From DATJLY01 sp035604615 (lineage in GTDB: Bacteria > Pseudomonadota > Alphaproteobacteria > ATCC43930 > CGMCC-115725), in the NCBI GenBank assembly GCA_035604615.1, contig DATNID010000010.1:55930-119929 (forward strand): a stretch of 64,000 nt of DNA. The letters are read 5' to 3'. The position numbers and the translations under genes were made by a program. Below the pieces are notes generated by a model. The model did not search any database and was not told the origin of the DNA. It was given only the letters and a program-made list of their open reading frames with translations. This document shows, piece by piece, positions 1-7,255 of the stretch (position 1 is its first letter; each line of letters opens with the position of its first letter).

Positions 1-9
1 TCAATCATC

Positions 10-468
10 TTGAAGCATCACAAACTACATGGCGGATCGCTCCCAAAGATATTGTGGCACCTCGACACACTGGTTTTTTCCGTGGTTCATAGTGACCTTC
101 GCACCTTAACGCTTGCGGCCTCATCGGCCGTCAAATCTATGATCGCCGCTGGCGTTGTGGCAGTCGTGGCGGCCGTGCTTGGCGCCGTGGTGAATTGGTG
201 GTTTGCCGTTGCCGTAATTCCGGCGGCGATGGTGATCGTCTATTTCAAGAGACGCGCGGACGAATTTAGCACACTACAAGGCGCCATCATCCTAGCGATA
301 GAATTTTTGGGAGACAATGTTACCGGGTCTGCGGAACGCTACCCTGCTGCCGCACTCAAAGCCAAGAGCGTGCTCGACAAATTTCTGCCGGATGATCGCA
401 CCCGCCTGCTCGACATTTACCTTCCGCGCCGTGCCGAACTTCCGCGCGACCTGCTCGCCGCGCTCTAA
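10..468 (+). CDS. Hypothetical membrane protein
   Basis: This 152-residue protein is not recognised. A long hydrophobic stretch at about residues 43-78 could form one or two membrane spans, and it is followed by a basic segment (FKRRADEF) and a soluble C-terminal part. The shown start is a TTG; the frame is open to base 1, so the true start may lie outside the window. The next gene follows after 31 bases on the same strand, suggesting a two-gene unit. It belongs to the mobile element. Nothing in it points to an enzymatic role. Confidence 0.55.
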   Translation: MKHHKLHGGSLPKILWHLDTLVFSVVHSDLRTLTLAASSAVKSMIAAGVVAVVAAVLGAVVNWWFAVAVIPAAMVIVYFKRRADEFSTLQGAIILAIEFLGDNVTGSAERYPAAALKAKSVLDKFLPDDRTRLLDIYLPRRAELPRDLLAAL

Positions 469-499
469 CCATGAGTTTAGCTTCAATTTGGAGACCGAA

Positions 500-994
500 A
501 TGCCGACGAGCTGTCTCCCAGCGTGGATTGCCTGGGCGCAAGCATTAGGAGTGCCCGTACTGGCAGCCTCGATCGCGGGCGCGGGTGTATACATCGCGTG
601 GCAGCAAAAGCGGATTGCCGACGTTCGGCTAACGCACGAACTGTATAATCGCCGATTCAAAGTTTACGAGGCCGCAAAGACGCTCCTTGTGACGATGCAA
701 AGAAATGGCAGGCTGTCAACGGATGACTATGTTACCTACCTTCGTGGAACCTCCGATGCTGTGTTTCTGTTGGATGCCAGTGTCGTCAAATACCTTGAGG
801 AGCTACGAGAGAGGGTTACGCGGTTGCTCGTGCTACGCGACCAAATTAAGGAGAACGCATCCGGCGAAATCGAATACCAAAAACGGGTAAATGAGTCCGC
901 CCAAATCGAGAATTGGTTTGCAATACAGTTCGATATTCTAGTTTCGAGATTCAGACCGTTTATGCGATTGGATGAACACCACCGGCCCCGCTAA
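500..994 (+). CDS. Hypothetical protein with N-terminal membrane anchor
   Basis: The 164-residue product has one hydrophobic segment at about residues 12-30 (LGVPVLAASIAGAGVYIAW) followed by a charged, helical cytoplasmic region that begins with basic and acidic residues (QQKRIADVRLTHELYNRRF). The ATG at 500 gives a protein that starts just before the anchor; a longer frame exists upstream but overlaps the previous gene. The design, one anchor plus a helical soluble domain, is common among element-borne accessory proteins, but no function can be assigned. A strong hairpin follows the stop codon. Confidence 0.6.
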   Translation: MPTSCLPAWIAWAQALGVPVLAASIAGAGVYIAWQQKRIADVRLTHELYNRRFKVYEAAKTLLVTMQRNGRLSTDDYVTYLRGTSDAVFLLDASVVKYLEELRERVTRLLVLRDQIKENASGEIEYQKRVNESAQIENWFAIQFDILVSRFRPFMRLDEHHRPR

Positions 995-1003
995 GGGCTG
1001 CTC

Positions 1004-1036
1004 GGCCTGCTGGTGGAGAGGGGACACCAGCAGGCC
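1004..1036. terminator. Hairpin between convergent operons
   Basis: A perfect 12-bp stem (GGCCTGCTGGTG at 1004-1015 with its complement at 1025-1036) and a 9-base loop begin ten bases after the stop codon of the + strand gene. There is no T-tract on either side, so it is either a factor-assisted terminator or an RNA-stabilising 3' hairpin. The remaining bases to 1180 contain no supported gene. Confidence 0.6.
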
Positions 1037-1180
1037 AGCGCCTCAGTCGTGGTGCCGCCACCCGACGGCATCACGACAAGCCAAACTCAGCCCGCCCCTC
1101 GCCGTCTCGCATCAGTCCAGCGTCTTTGTCGGGGCGGGCCAGCCTCAACCGTGGGCTTGGGATACCCCACGGGAAGCCGA

Positions 1181-1501
1181 TTAGGATGCTTCGCCGGGCT
1201 CGGGAGGACGCGTAGGAGCGTGATCTCCTCGTGCCGCGGCTCGAACTGCGGCGGCGCGCTCCTGCTGCTCCTGGTCATCCTTGTGAGCCGGTGTCCAGCA
1301 CGGGGCATTCGCCGCCGTGATGCCGGGATCGGGCCTGCGATCTCTCGCCCAATTGTGCCGTGGCCCACGAGCGCCACCAACGGGAGGAGGAGCGGGTCTT
1401 GTCCGCCGCTCGTGCTCGGCATTCCTCGCCATCTGTTGCTGGTTCCGCTGATCCTCGCAAGCATGAGCAACTGCATCGCTCAGTGAAATTTCGGGTTTCA
1501 T
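1181..1501 (-). CDS. Hypothetical protein, last gene of element operon
   Basis: The 106-residue product is hydrophilic, rich in Arg, Pro and Ala, and probably largely disordered. The start at 1501 is chosen because GGGAGG lies five to six bases upstream and because its ATG overlaps the stop of the preceding gene (1498) in an ATGA arrangement. A longer frame to 1549 would overlap that gene more deeply. Translational coupling argues that it is real despite the low-complexity sequence. No domain is recognised. Confidence 0.5.
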   Translation of the reverse strand: MKPEISLSDAVAHACEDQRNQQQMARNAEHERRTRPAPPPVGGARGPRHNWARDRRPDPGITAANAPCWTPAHKDDQEQQERAAAVRAAARGDHAPTRPPEPGEAS

Positions 1502-1716
1502 CTCGACCTCCCATTGTGTCTCGGCGGGCCGAGCCCGTATCGCTCGCATAGCGAGTCGGCGAGCAGACGCGGCGAGACCTTGTATTTCCTCACGATCTCG
1601 TAGAACGCGGCACCGAGGCTGTTCATGCTGTCCTGCAAACCGACCATCTCCGCCATCGGCTTTTCCTCGCGATAGGTGACGCCGAAGTTCGATGCCGAGT
1701 ATCCATACGCGCTCAT
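1498..1716 (-). CDS. Small hypothetical protein
   Basis: The 72-residue product has a central helical segment containing MNSLGAAFYEIVRKYKVSPR and a short basic tail. It overlaps the upstream gene's stop (1713) and the downstream gene's start by four bases each (ATGA), so it sits in a coupled string. The sequence is better structured than its downstream neighbour, with alternating hydrophobic positions, and could be a small DNA-binding or adaptor protein, but no family is recognised. Confidence 0.55.
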   Translation of the reverse strand: MSAYGYSASNFGVTYREEKPMAEMVGLQDSMNSLGAAFYEIVRKYKVSPRLLADSLCERYGLGPPRHNGRSR

Positions 1717-1997
1717 GGCTTCCTCCCGTTTGAGGAGTTCAAATAGTCGGCGACTTCATGGGCAATCGCGGTCAGCTTCCCGACCAAGGCGTCATCGGCC
1801 TCAACCGACGGGCGATAATCGTACCAGCCGGTGCCATCATCCGATCGAATCAACACGACAACCTGGCGTTCGTTGCGCGCGGCGATGTCGAGGAGCAGGC
1901 TGCCCAGCGCCACGACATCGAGGCGTGGTGCCGGTGCTAACCGCAGCGGCCGTGCCGGCTCGACCTCGTGCGCTTCGCTGTCTTCCTGACGCGGCAT
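1713..1997 (-). CDS. Small hypothetical protein
   Basis: The 94-residue product has an acidic start, then an alternating hydrophobic core (RQVVVLIRSDDGTGWYDY) that looks like two beta strands around an SDDGTG turn, then a helix. It is coupled to the next gene by an ATGA overlap and separated from the previous gene's stop by about 44 bases. No family is recognised. The compact alpha/beta pattern suggests a folded domain rather than a spurious frame. Confidence 0.55.
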   Translation of the reverse strand: MPRQEDSEAHEVEPARPLRLAPAPRLDVVALGSLLLDIAARNERQVVVLIRSDDGTGWYDYRPSVEADDALVGKLTAIAHEVADYLNSSNGRKP

Positions 1998-2041
1998 GGC
2001 CGAGCCTTCCTGGTGGAGCAGCGCACGGCGTTACAGGGTGT

Positions 2042-2521
2042 TCACTGAGCCGCGACCACGACGACCGCGGCCAGGGACGGCCGCTGCTGGTGCTCGTGCC
2101 GATGCGGCACCACCGACCTCCGCATCGGTGCCGGTATGCTGGATTTCCCGACGTGCAGCGGAGGTCTGAGCGGACTTGCCGACTTACCGATCACGGGACG
2201 ATCACCGGACATCGGGGAATCCCTGAGACTGGCAGCAGCAGCGGCGAGACCGCCGCGAAGCTCGATTGGACGCCGCATCCCGGAGACCGACAGGTCTTCA
2301 TTGCCGCGACCTACCGGCGTCATCCGCTTCGACGGCCATACGTCGGCTTGTGTCGCGCTCGCGGCGGTGCCTTCGACCCTGCTGAATCCGTAGGCGGTGT
2401 GATGGTTGTTCGAGTCGTCCACCATCGGCTTGACGGTGCCCGGCACCTTGACATCGGGGCCGCTGTCATCGGTCGCGGGATAGCGACCACCGACAATCGA
2501 GGAACCTGCTTGCTTGGCCAT
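2042..2521 (-). CDS. Hypothetical protein
   Basis: The 159-residue product is polar and probably disordered, with Gly, Ser, Pro and Arg runs and a His-rich stretch (VVPHRHEHQQRP) near the end, then a hydrophobic AAVVVVAAQ tail. The ATG at 2521 is preferred over one twelve bases upstream because GGAGG lies five bases before it; the upstream ATG overlaps that ribosome site. The preceding gene ends 14 bases away. Function is unknown. Confidence 0.5.
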   Translation of the reverse strand: MAKQAGSSIVGGRYPATDDSGPDVKVPGTVKPMVDDSNNHHTAYGFSRVEGTAASATQADVWPSKRMTPVGRGNEDLSVSGMRRPIELRGGLAAAAASLRDSPMSGDRPVIGKSASPLRPPLHVGKSSIPAPMRRSVVPHRHEHQQRPSLAAVVVVAAQ

Positions 2522-2535
2522 GTTAGCCTCCATAG

Positions 2536-3408
2536 TTACGCCGTGACTTCGGCGGGCAGTGAATTTGTCATCGCTTCGATTTCTCGGGCGATAAGACCGT
2601 GCTCCAAGTGGAGCGCGGCAAGTTGCGATGGCTCGATTGCATCACGTCCTACCTGATCGGCGAGGAGGGCGCGGCGACGGGTCAAATCGGCACTCAGGAT
2701 CGCAGCCTGAGCCGCCACGACTGGCGTCCTCACAAACGCCTCTGCAAAGCCGGCACGATCGAGACCAAGTTGCTTGGACTCGCGCGGGGAAAGCTCGCCA
2801 GCACGGTCGAGCACGGCCGCGGCGAGCGAAGCGTCGGCAGTCCTCAACGCGCGGGTCGCGTAATCCTGAAGGGCCGAGGCGCCGGCACCACGGATCATGT
2901 CGCTGTAAACCCGGCGGGCGGAGGTCAATGTGCTCGTCATCAAGAACTGGATCGGGCTCCTGAAGCTGGCCTCGGCCGCTTCGATCTCGTCGGCGAGCTT
3001 GTGAACCTCTTTCAGCGCCGCATTGCGATCCTCTTGACCGATGGCTGCATTCTGCTTCGCCGCCCTGACCTTGAACGCCTCCATATGACGCGACTTTGCC
3101 TGATCGCTCAGTCCTTCGATGGCGTCGAGCTTCGCCCGCTCCTCGTCGATCGCCTTCTGCAACGCGGCGGGCAGGTGATCGACAAGCGCATGATATTTCG
3201 CGCTGGCCTGTTGCAGCAGCTTCAAGTGCTTCGACAGCGCCTCGGGCGTGCTCGGGATGTCGCCGCCGATGACGTAACGGTTTGGTGGTGCCTCAGGATG
3301 CTCCCTAAGACGGGTTCGCTCGGCCAAACCTTCGACGATATGGGCGCGCGCCGACTTTTCGAGTGCGCGTCGCAAAGAGGGGTTACTGCCGTCGTCTTGG
3401 GTTGCCAT
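2536..3408 (-). CDS. Helical hypothetical protein of the element operon
   Basis: The 290-residue product is almost entirely predicted helix, with heptad-like stretches (for example KHLKLLQQASAKYHALVDHL and EIEAAEASF) and a balanced charge, so coiled-coil is likely in the first half. The start at 3408 has GGAGA eight bases upstream. A longer frame to 3480 lacks a site and begins with low-complexity sequence. It could be a scaffold-like or structural protein, by appearance only; no domain is recognised. It follows a 254-base spacer that holds a perfect inverted repeat. Confidence 0.6.
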   Translation of the reverse strand: MATQDDGSNPSLRRALEKSARAHIVEGLAERTRLREHPEAPPNRYVIGGDIPSTPEALSKHLKLLQQASAKYHALVDHLPAALQKAIDEERAKLDAIEGLSDQAKSRHMEAFKVRAAKQNAAIGQEDRNAALKEVHKLADEIEAAEASFRSPIQFLMTSTLTSARRVYSDMIRGAGASALQDYATRALRTADASLAAAVLDRAGELSPRESKQLGLDRAGFAEAFVRTPVVAAQAAILSADLTRRRALLADQVGRDAIEPSQLAALHLEHGLIAREIEAMTNSLPAEVTA

Positions 3409-3552
3409 TTTTCCGTCTCCGATGAAGCGGTCGCACCGACCGGTGGTCGGGCTTGGATCACGAGCGAATCTCGTGAGCACGGCGCGCTGGTCGGCGCGAC
3501 CGATTGCACCGCCTCTCTCGTCATCCCTGATCCGGCATCACGCTGGAAAGGG

Positions 3553-3588
3553 TAGTTGACCCGATCCTCACGATTCCGCGGTCAACTA
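3553..3588. repeat. 9-bp inverted repeat upstream of the helical protein gene
   Basis: TAGTTGACC (3553-3561) is repeated in inverse as GGTCAACTA (3580-3588), 18 bases apart. It lies in the only sizeable spacer of the - strand operon (3409-3662), about 145 bases before the next start codon. This could be an operator for an internal promoter or a transcript hairpin; the sequence does not decide. The rest of the spacer contains no supported gene. Confidence 0.5.
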
Positions 3589-3662
3589 AGTCGAGAAGAG
3601 ACGATGGTGACTATGAAGGTACGCTTGAGGAGGAGGTCGCGGTAGCCGACTAGGAATGGAGA

Positions 3663-4205
3663 CTATGCAGCCTTCGCACGCTTCAACTTGGCGCGCGCCT
3701 TTGCTGCCTTCTCACGCTCATAGGCGTGAAGCTCCTCACGCTGAGCCGGTGTCAAAGCATCGCGCCTACGACGATATCCGGCGCGAGCCTGGGCGCGGCG
3801 TAGCTCAGGCTGACACGCCGACTGCTTACGCCATATCTCGCGCATCCCTTCACGACCAATTCTCTTTTTCCAGAGCAGATAGCGAGCATGTTTCTTCGCC
3901 CTCCGCTGCGCGGCTGTCGGGGTCGTGACGACCTCGACTTCCTGCTCGTCCTCGTCCTCGATCTTCAACTTGGCTGCTGGCTTGGCCGCGGCTGGCTTGA
4001 ACGTCAAGACCACCGCAGGACGGCTGGCAAGTTGCTTCGCAAATTTCGGATCGAGTTCGGCAAGCGCACGCTCGGCCTGACGCAACCTGAAAGCGGTATG
4101 ACGGTCATCGGAATCAGCCTTCAGCATCTCGGTCAGCATCTCGACGGCCTGACGCGCGATGCCGATCTCGCTGGTGCCGTATTTCAAGATGGATCGCGCG
4201 GTCAC
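3663..4205 (-). CDS. Basic hypothetical protein
   Basis: The 180-residue product has a helical N-terminal domain (about residues 1-65, with the pattern RLRQAERALAELDPKFAKQL), an acidic hinge (KIEDEDEQEVEVV, about 80-95), and a strongly basic C-terminal half rich in Arg, Lys and Ala that looks nucleic-acid binding. It overlaps the preceding gene by four bases. Such split acidic/basic layouts occur in phage DNA-packaging and chromatin-like proteins, but this is only a resemblance. Confidence 0.6.
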   Translation of the reverse strand: MTARSILKYGTSEIGIARQAVEMLTEMLKADSDDRHTAFRLRQAERALAELDPKFAKQLASRPAVVLTFKPAAAKPAAKLKIEDEDEQEVEVVTTPTAAQRRAKKHARYLLWKKRIGREGMREIWRKQSACQPELRRAQARAGYRRRRDALTPAQREELHAYEREKAAKARAKLKRAKAA

Positions 4206-4414
4206 GATCGCTGTCTCCGCGTCGGTCGCAGAATCGCGGGCCAGTTGTCCATATCGACGACACGATCATCGTTCAACGATGTCGGCACCACGGCGGCATC
4301 GGCGAGGCGCAGCCGTGGCTTCCCGCGGATTGGCTTGGCAGTCGCCAGCCGTTGCGAGACCTGCTGAATATAAACCGGAGTCGCCACGCGGACGCGCTGG
4401 GTCGCCATGGTCAC
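4202..4414 (-). CDS. Small hypothetical protein
   Basis: The 70-residue product contains a motif-like stretch TPVYIQQVSQRLATAKPIRG followed by short strands. It overlaps both neighbours by four bases (starts and stops share ATGA), which supports translation. The second Met (residue 3) is an equally possible start. No family is recognised. Confidence 0.55.
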   Translation of the reverse strand: MTMATQRVRVATPVYIQQVSQRLATAKPIRGKPRLRLADAAVVPTSLNDDRVVDMDNWPAILRPTRRQRS

Positions 4415-5127
4415 TCACCCCTCTTGATGGTGCCGATGCTGGGCGCCGCTGCTTTTCGAGCGGCTTCCTCACGTCTCCGTCGAGCATGAAGCGAGCGCGG
4501 GCTTATGGCGTTGGGCGGCAACCGTTCGGGCTCGTCATCGGCGCTGGGCTCACCCTCTTCATCAATGCCGAGAATTTGCGTCTCGCGCAAATGAGTACCG
4601 GCACCGCGACCTCGATCGACATGCTCGGGCTCACCATCGGCCGCGGCTTCCGGCGGATGGCTAGCCTCGAACAACTCACGGCAGAGCCGCTGATAAGCCA
4701 CGAGACCACGGGCAACACGCACGACACCATCGGAAGTTCTGACGCGGTACTCATGCCCGCCGATATCGGCGTACCAAGCATCCCGGCCGCTATGATCGGC
4801 GGCGCTGTCCGGCTTCGGCACCAGTACGGCGCAGTCCTTGATCTCGCGCATATGCGACGCTTGCGCCACGGAGCGGGCGTAAAGGGAACGGTCATCCTTC
4901 TGCGGTCGTTGTAGCGGGTTGATTTTCGGCTGCGGTCTGAGACCACCGCCCAGAATCGCGGCAAGCATGGTGCCGATCTCCCACACCCAGCCCTCGGGTG
5001 CCTGCGGGAGACGCGATGCCAAATCGTTGGCACCAATCGCCGCCAGCGCATCCTCGATACTGAGATCGAAATCGGCATCGGTAGGGCCGTGAATGTCAGG
5101 TGGTTCGGTCGGATCATCGGGTGTCAT
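4411..5127 (-). CDS. Hypothetical protein
   Basis: The 238-residue product has an acidic N-terminus (about 1-35), a short hydrophobic helix (WVWEIGTMLAAILGGGLRP, about 47-65), a beta-rich core around YADIGGHEYRVRTSDGVVRV (about 118-137) and a disordered basic tail. The hydrophobic helix is too short and isolated to be a confident membrane span. It overlaps the first gene of the operon and the next gene by four bases. No family is recognised; the central part looks like a genuine small domain. Confidence 0.6.
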   Translation of the reverse strand: MTPDDPTEPPDIHGPTDADFDLSIEDALAAIGANDLASRLPQAPEGWVWEIGTMLAAILGGGLRPQPKINPLQRPQKDDRSLYARSVAQASHMREIKDCAVLVPKPDSAADHSGRDAWYADIGGHEYRVRTSDGVVRVARGLVAYQRLCRELFEASHPPEAAADGEPEHVDRGRGAGTHLRETQILGIDEEGEPSADDEPERLPPNAISPRSLHARRRREEAARKAAAPSIGTIKRGE

Positions 5128-5762
5128 GAATTGATCTCCGCCAATGTTTGCCGATCCTCGTCGCTGAGACCGTCATCATCGGGCTCTGTCTCGACTTCGA
5201 CATCTACGACGGTGCCTTCCTGGCCGGCGCGGATCGAGCGGAGTTCGAGCAGGACGGACTTCATCGCCTCTTTACTCTCATGCGATAGCTTCCCGAACTC
5301 GCTGAGGCTGATGCGGAGCGCAGCCTCGCCGTGATCGGTGGTGGTGTTCACATTGAGGTTACGCGACATCGCCCACGAGCGATCATGCCGCTCAAGAAGC
5401 CTCAGCAGCACGCTCGCCGTCGCGCTGTCAACGGCAGGATGATTGCCGACAACCTTGCCCTCGAAATACTGAGGACGCATGACCTCGCCCATCGCCAGCG
5501 ACCTCGCCCGCTCATGCAGGAGGTCGGAGAACGCAGACATCGCCTCCTGCACCTGCAAGCGGAACTCAGGCGATCGGCGGCGCAGCGAGTGAACGCTGGA
5601 CGGTGACATGTTGAGGCTGCGACAGGCACCGCGAACGGTGCCGACGCTCGCCAGTGCGCGGAGAAACGGCTCAGCACGGAACTCGGTCGGCAGGTGGACT
5701 TCGCCCTGCCGGTTCGGTCTCGTGATGGTGAGGTCGCGGAGTTCGGTTGCCATGCCGAGCAT
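5124..5762 (-). CDS. Helix-turn-helix protein, terminase-small-subunit-like
   Basis: The 212-residue product begins with a helix-turn-helix region at about residues 30-65 (LASVGTVRGACRSLNMSPSS then HSLRRRSPEFRLQVQEAM), followed by helices and an acidic C-terminal tail (VDVEVETEPDDDG). This order, HTH, helical oligomerisation region and charged tail, resembles phage terminase small subunits, which select DNA for packaging; plain transcription factors are the main alternative. It is the first gene of the - strand operon. Two in-frame ATGs (5762 and 5753) are possible starts and neither has a strong ribosome site. Confidence 0.5.
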   Translation of the reverse strand: MLGMATELRDLTITRPNRQGEVHLPTEFRAEPFLRALASVGTVRGACRSLNMSPSSVHSLRRRSPEFRLQVQEAMSAFSDLLHERARSLAMGEVMRPQYFEGKVVGNHPAVDSATASVLLRLLERHDRSWAMSRNLNVNTTTDHGEAALRISLSEFGKLSHESKEAMKSVLLELRSIRAGQEGTVVDVEVETEPDDDGLSDEDRQTLAEINS

Positions 5763-6144
5763 AGTACCGCTCAGCGCGCGGGCAGTCTACGCCGGATGCG
5801 CTCTACACCACAAGCAAAAAGACCAGAGCGGAAAAGGGTCTCAGATACCGCAGTAGAAAAACCAAACCAAATGGAGGAACGGTTCTTAGCCCCTGATGCG
5901 TAGGATGTCGTGGCGGCGGTGGTTCAAGTAAAAGTGCTTGCCGGGTGGTCTTTATTGGTGCCACGGCGGGCTTGATATTGAGAATGTAGTCATTTCATCG
6001 TCGCGAGTCAAGCATCATCGCATCGAATTCTATCATTTCATTGGTTCTTAACGTCGATTCTACTTGTCGGCAACGGCGAACGGCGTACAGTCATCGGCAA
6101 CGTTCGATGCCGATGATTGGAATCGGCGAGAAAGCGAGGTCTCC
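5763..6144. promoter_or_regulatory. Divergent intergenic region of the element
   Basis: This 382-base spacer separates the - strand operon from the + strand recombinase gene and must hold promoters for both. It is AT-richer than its surroundings, especially at 5985-6060. The 9-mer TCGGCAACG occurs twice within about 35 bases just before the recombinase gene (near 6066 and 6097), a possible binding site pair. No convincing -35/-10 pair could be assigned and no gene is supported. Confidence 0.45.
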
Positions 6145-6849
6145 ATGAGCAAATTCATCTCCTACCTGCGCATCTCGACCGCGAAGGGTGGCGGCGCCGC
6201 ATCGCTCGGCATCGAAGCGCAGCGCCAATCCGTCGCCGGGATGGTCGGGCTCGGTGGTGTGCTTCTCCACGAGTATGTTGAAGTCCTCAGCGGCAAGCGC
6301 GATGACCGTCCCGAGCTTGCTAAAGCCATCCAGCACGCGACGGCTGCCCATGCCGGGCTTATCTGCTCTAAGCTCGATCGCATCGGCCGCCACGCCGCAC
6401 ATGTGCTGACGCTGCTTGATGATGCGAAAAAAGCCGGTGTATCAGTGATTTTCGCCGACAATCCCAATGCTGGCAAGTTGACGTTGGGCATCCTCGCCAT
6501 CGTCGCCGAAGCGGAAGCCGATGCGATCTCACGACGCACCATTGCGGCGTTGCAAGCAGCGAAATCTCGTGGTGTCAGGCTCGGCAACCCGAACGGTGCC
6601 GCGGCGCTGCGCAGATACCAGGAGGAGCATGGCATCGGTGCTCGTCTCGACGGTATCCAGCGCGCGGCGGATGACTTTGCCAGTGATCTCCGCTTCGCCG
6701 CCGACGCGCTGATCGCCAAGGGCGTCACGACGCTCGCCGGTATTGCCGCCGGTCTCAATGAGCAGTCCTTCCCATCACGCCGTGGTGGCCGCTGGTACGC
6801 CTCCTCGGTCGCGCTGCTGGTCAAGCGCCTCGGGATCACGCTGTCCTGA
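6145..6849 (+). CDS. Small serine recombinase (resolvase/integrase family)
   Basis: The 234-residue protein has the resolvase catalytic domain first: Ser11 in YLRIS, Arg9, and the LDRIGR motif at about 77-82 correspond to the nucleophile and active-site arginines. After the long E helix (about 115-140) comes a C-terminal segment matching the short DNA-binding part of the family (LNEQSFPSRRGGRWY, about 205-218). It lacks the large zinc and coiled-coil domains of large serine integrases. The ATG at 6145 is preferred to an upstream frame at 6064 because it begins right at the conserved fold. As the only recombinase seen, it is the likely integrase or a resolvase of the element; which one is inference. 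Confidence 0.9.
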   Translation: MSKFISYLRISTAKGGGAASLGIEAQRQSVAGMVGLGGVLLHEYVEVLSGKRDDRPELAKAIQHATAAHAGLICSKLDRIGRHAAHVLTLLDDAKKAGVSVIFADNPNAGKLTLGILAIVAEAEADAISRRTIAALQAAKSRGVRLGNPNGAAALRRYQEEHGIGARLDGIQRAADDFASDLRFAADALIAKGVTTLAGIAAGLNEQSFPSRRGGRWYASSVALLVKRLGITLS

Positions 6850-6865
6850 CGCCGGCACCGGCCCC

Positions 6866-6901
6866 AGCCGCCGGGCTCCACGACGGGCTCGGCGGCTTTT
6901 T
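6866..6901 (+). terminator. Rho-independent terminator of the recombinase gene
   Basis: AGCCGCCG (6866-6873) pairs with CGGCGGCT (6890-6897), and the stem runs directly into TTTTT. It begins 17 bases after the recombinase stop codon, so the gene is probably a single transcription unit. Confidence 0.8.
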
Positions 6902-7027
6902 GCGCACTGTGCCGGCATGGTTAATGGTTAATGGGCATTAACCTTGACCGATTAACCTTGGCGGCGGTCGCGCGCCCGATGGTGCAGAGCGTGTCCACCA
7001 AAGTAGCCCCCTGGACGCTAGAATGAC

Positions 7028-7214
7028 TGAGCCGCACCCTGAACCGCACCCCTGCGGCTCAGCCTGCGGCTCACTGCGGCTCACTGCGGCTCAAAACATA
7101 CGCCAAACCATTGATATTACTACTGAGCCGCACCCTGAGCCGCAGTGAGCCGCACCCCTCACAAGGCACTCTGAGCCGCACCCTCCCACCCCTGTAAGGG
7201 TGGGAGGCGGCTCA
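7028..7214. repeat. Bidirectional 9-mer array (iteron-like)
   Basis: TGAGCCGCA occurs at 7028-7036, 7124-7132, 7136-7144, 7146-7154 and 7172-7180, with a one-mismatch copy at 7040-7048. Its complement TGCGGCTCA occurs at 7053-7061, 7065-7073, 7075-7083 and 7085-7093, with a partial copy at 7207-7214. Several copies are spaced 10 or 12 bases apart, close to one helical turn. An AT-rich stretch (7093-7123) separates the two orientations. It lies just past the 3' end of the primase-helicase gene, which suggests a replication origin or regulator array; no other gene is supported between 6902 and 7255. Confidence 0.75.
7182..7207. terminator. Perfect hairpin downstream of the primase-helicase gene
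   Basis: CCTCCCACCC (7182-7191) pairs perfectly with GGGTGGGAGG (7198-7207) around a six-base loop. It is 49 bases past the stop codon of the - strand primase-helicase gene. It lacks a T-tract, so it may be a transcript-end hairpin or a structural part of the adjoining origin-like array. Confidence 0.55.
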
Positions 7215-7255
7215 AGCCTCAAGAATCTGATACCAATATCGTGGCGTCAGTTCTC

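Noticed and set aside
6010..6022. Attachment site in the recombinase promoter region based on an 8-base match to the host side
   Set aside because: CATCATCG is too short to separate from chance, and the host gene does not continue left of the recombinase, so this is not an element end.
7021..7215. CRISPR array
   Set aside because: The units are 9 bases in two orientations with 1-30 base irregular gaps, no spacers of constant length and no cas genes.
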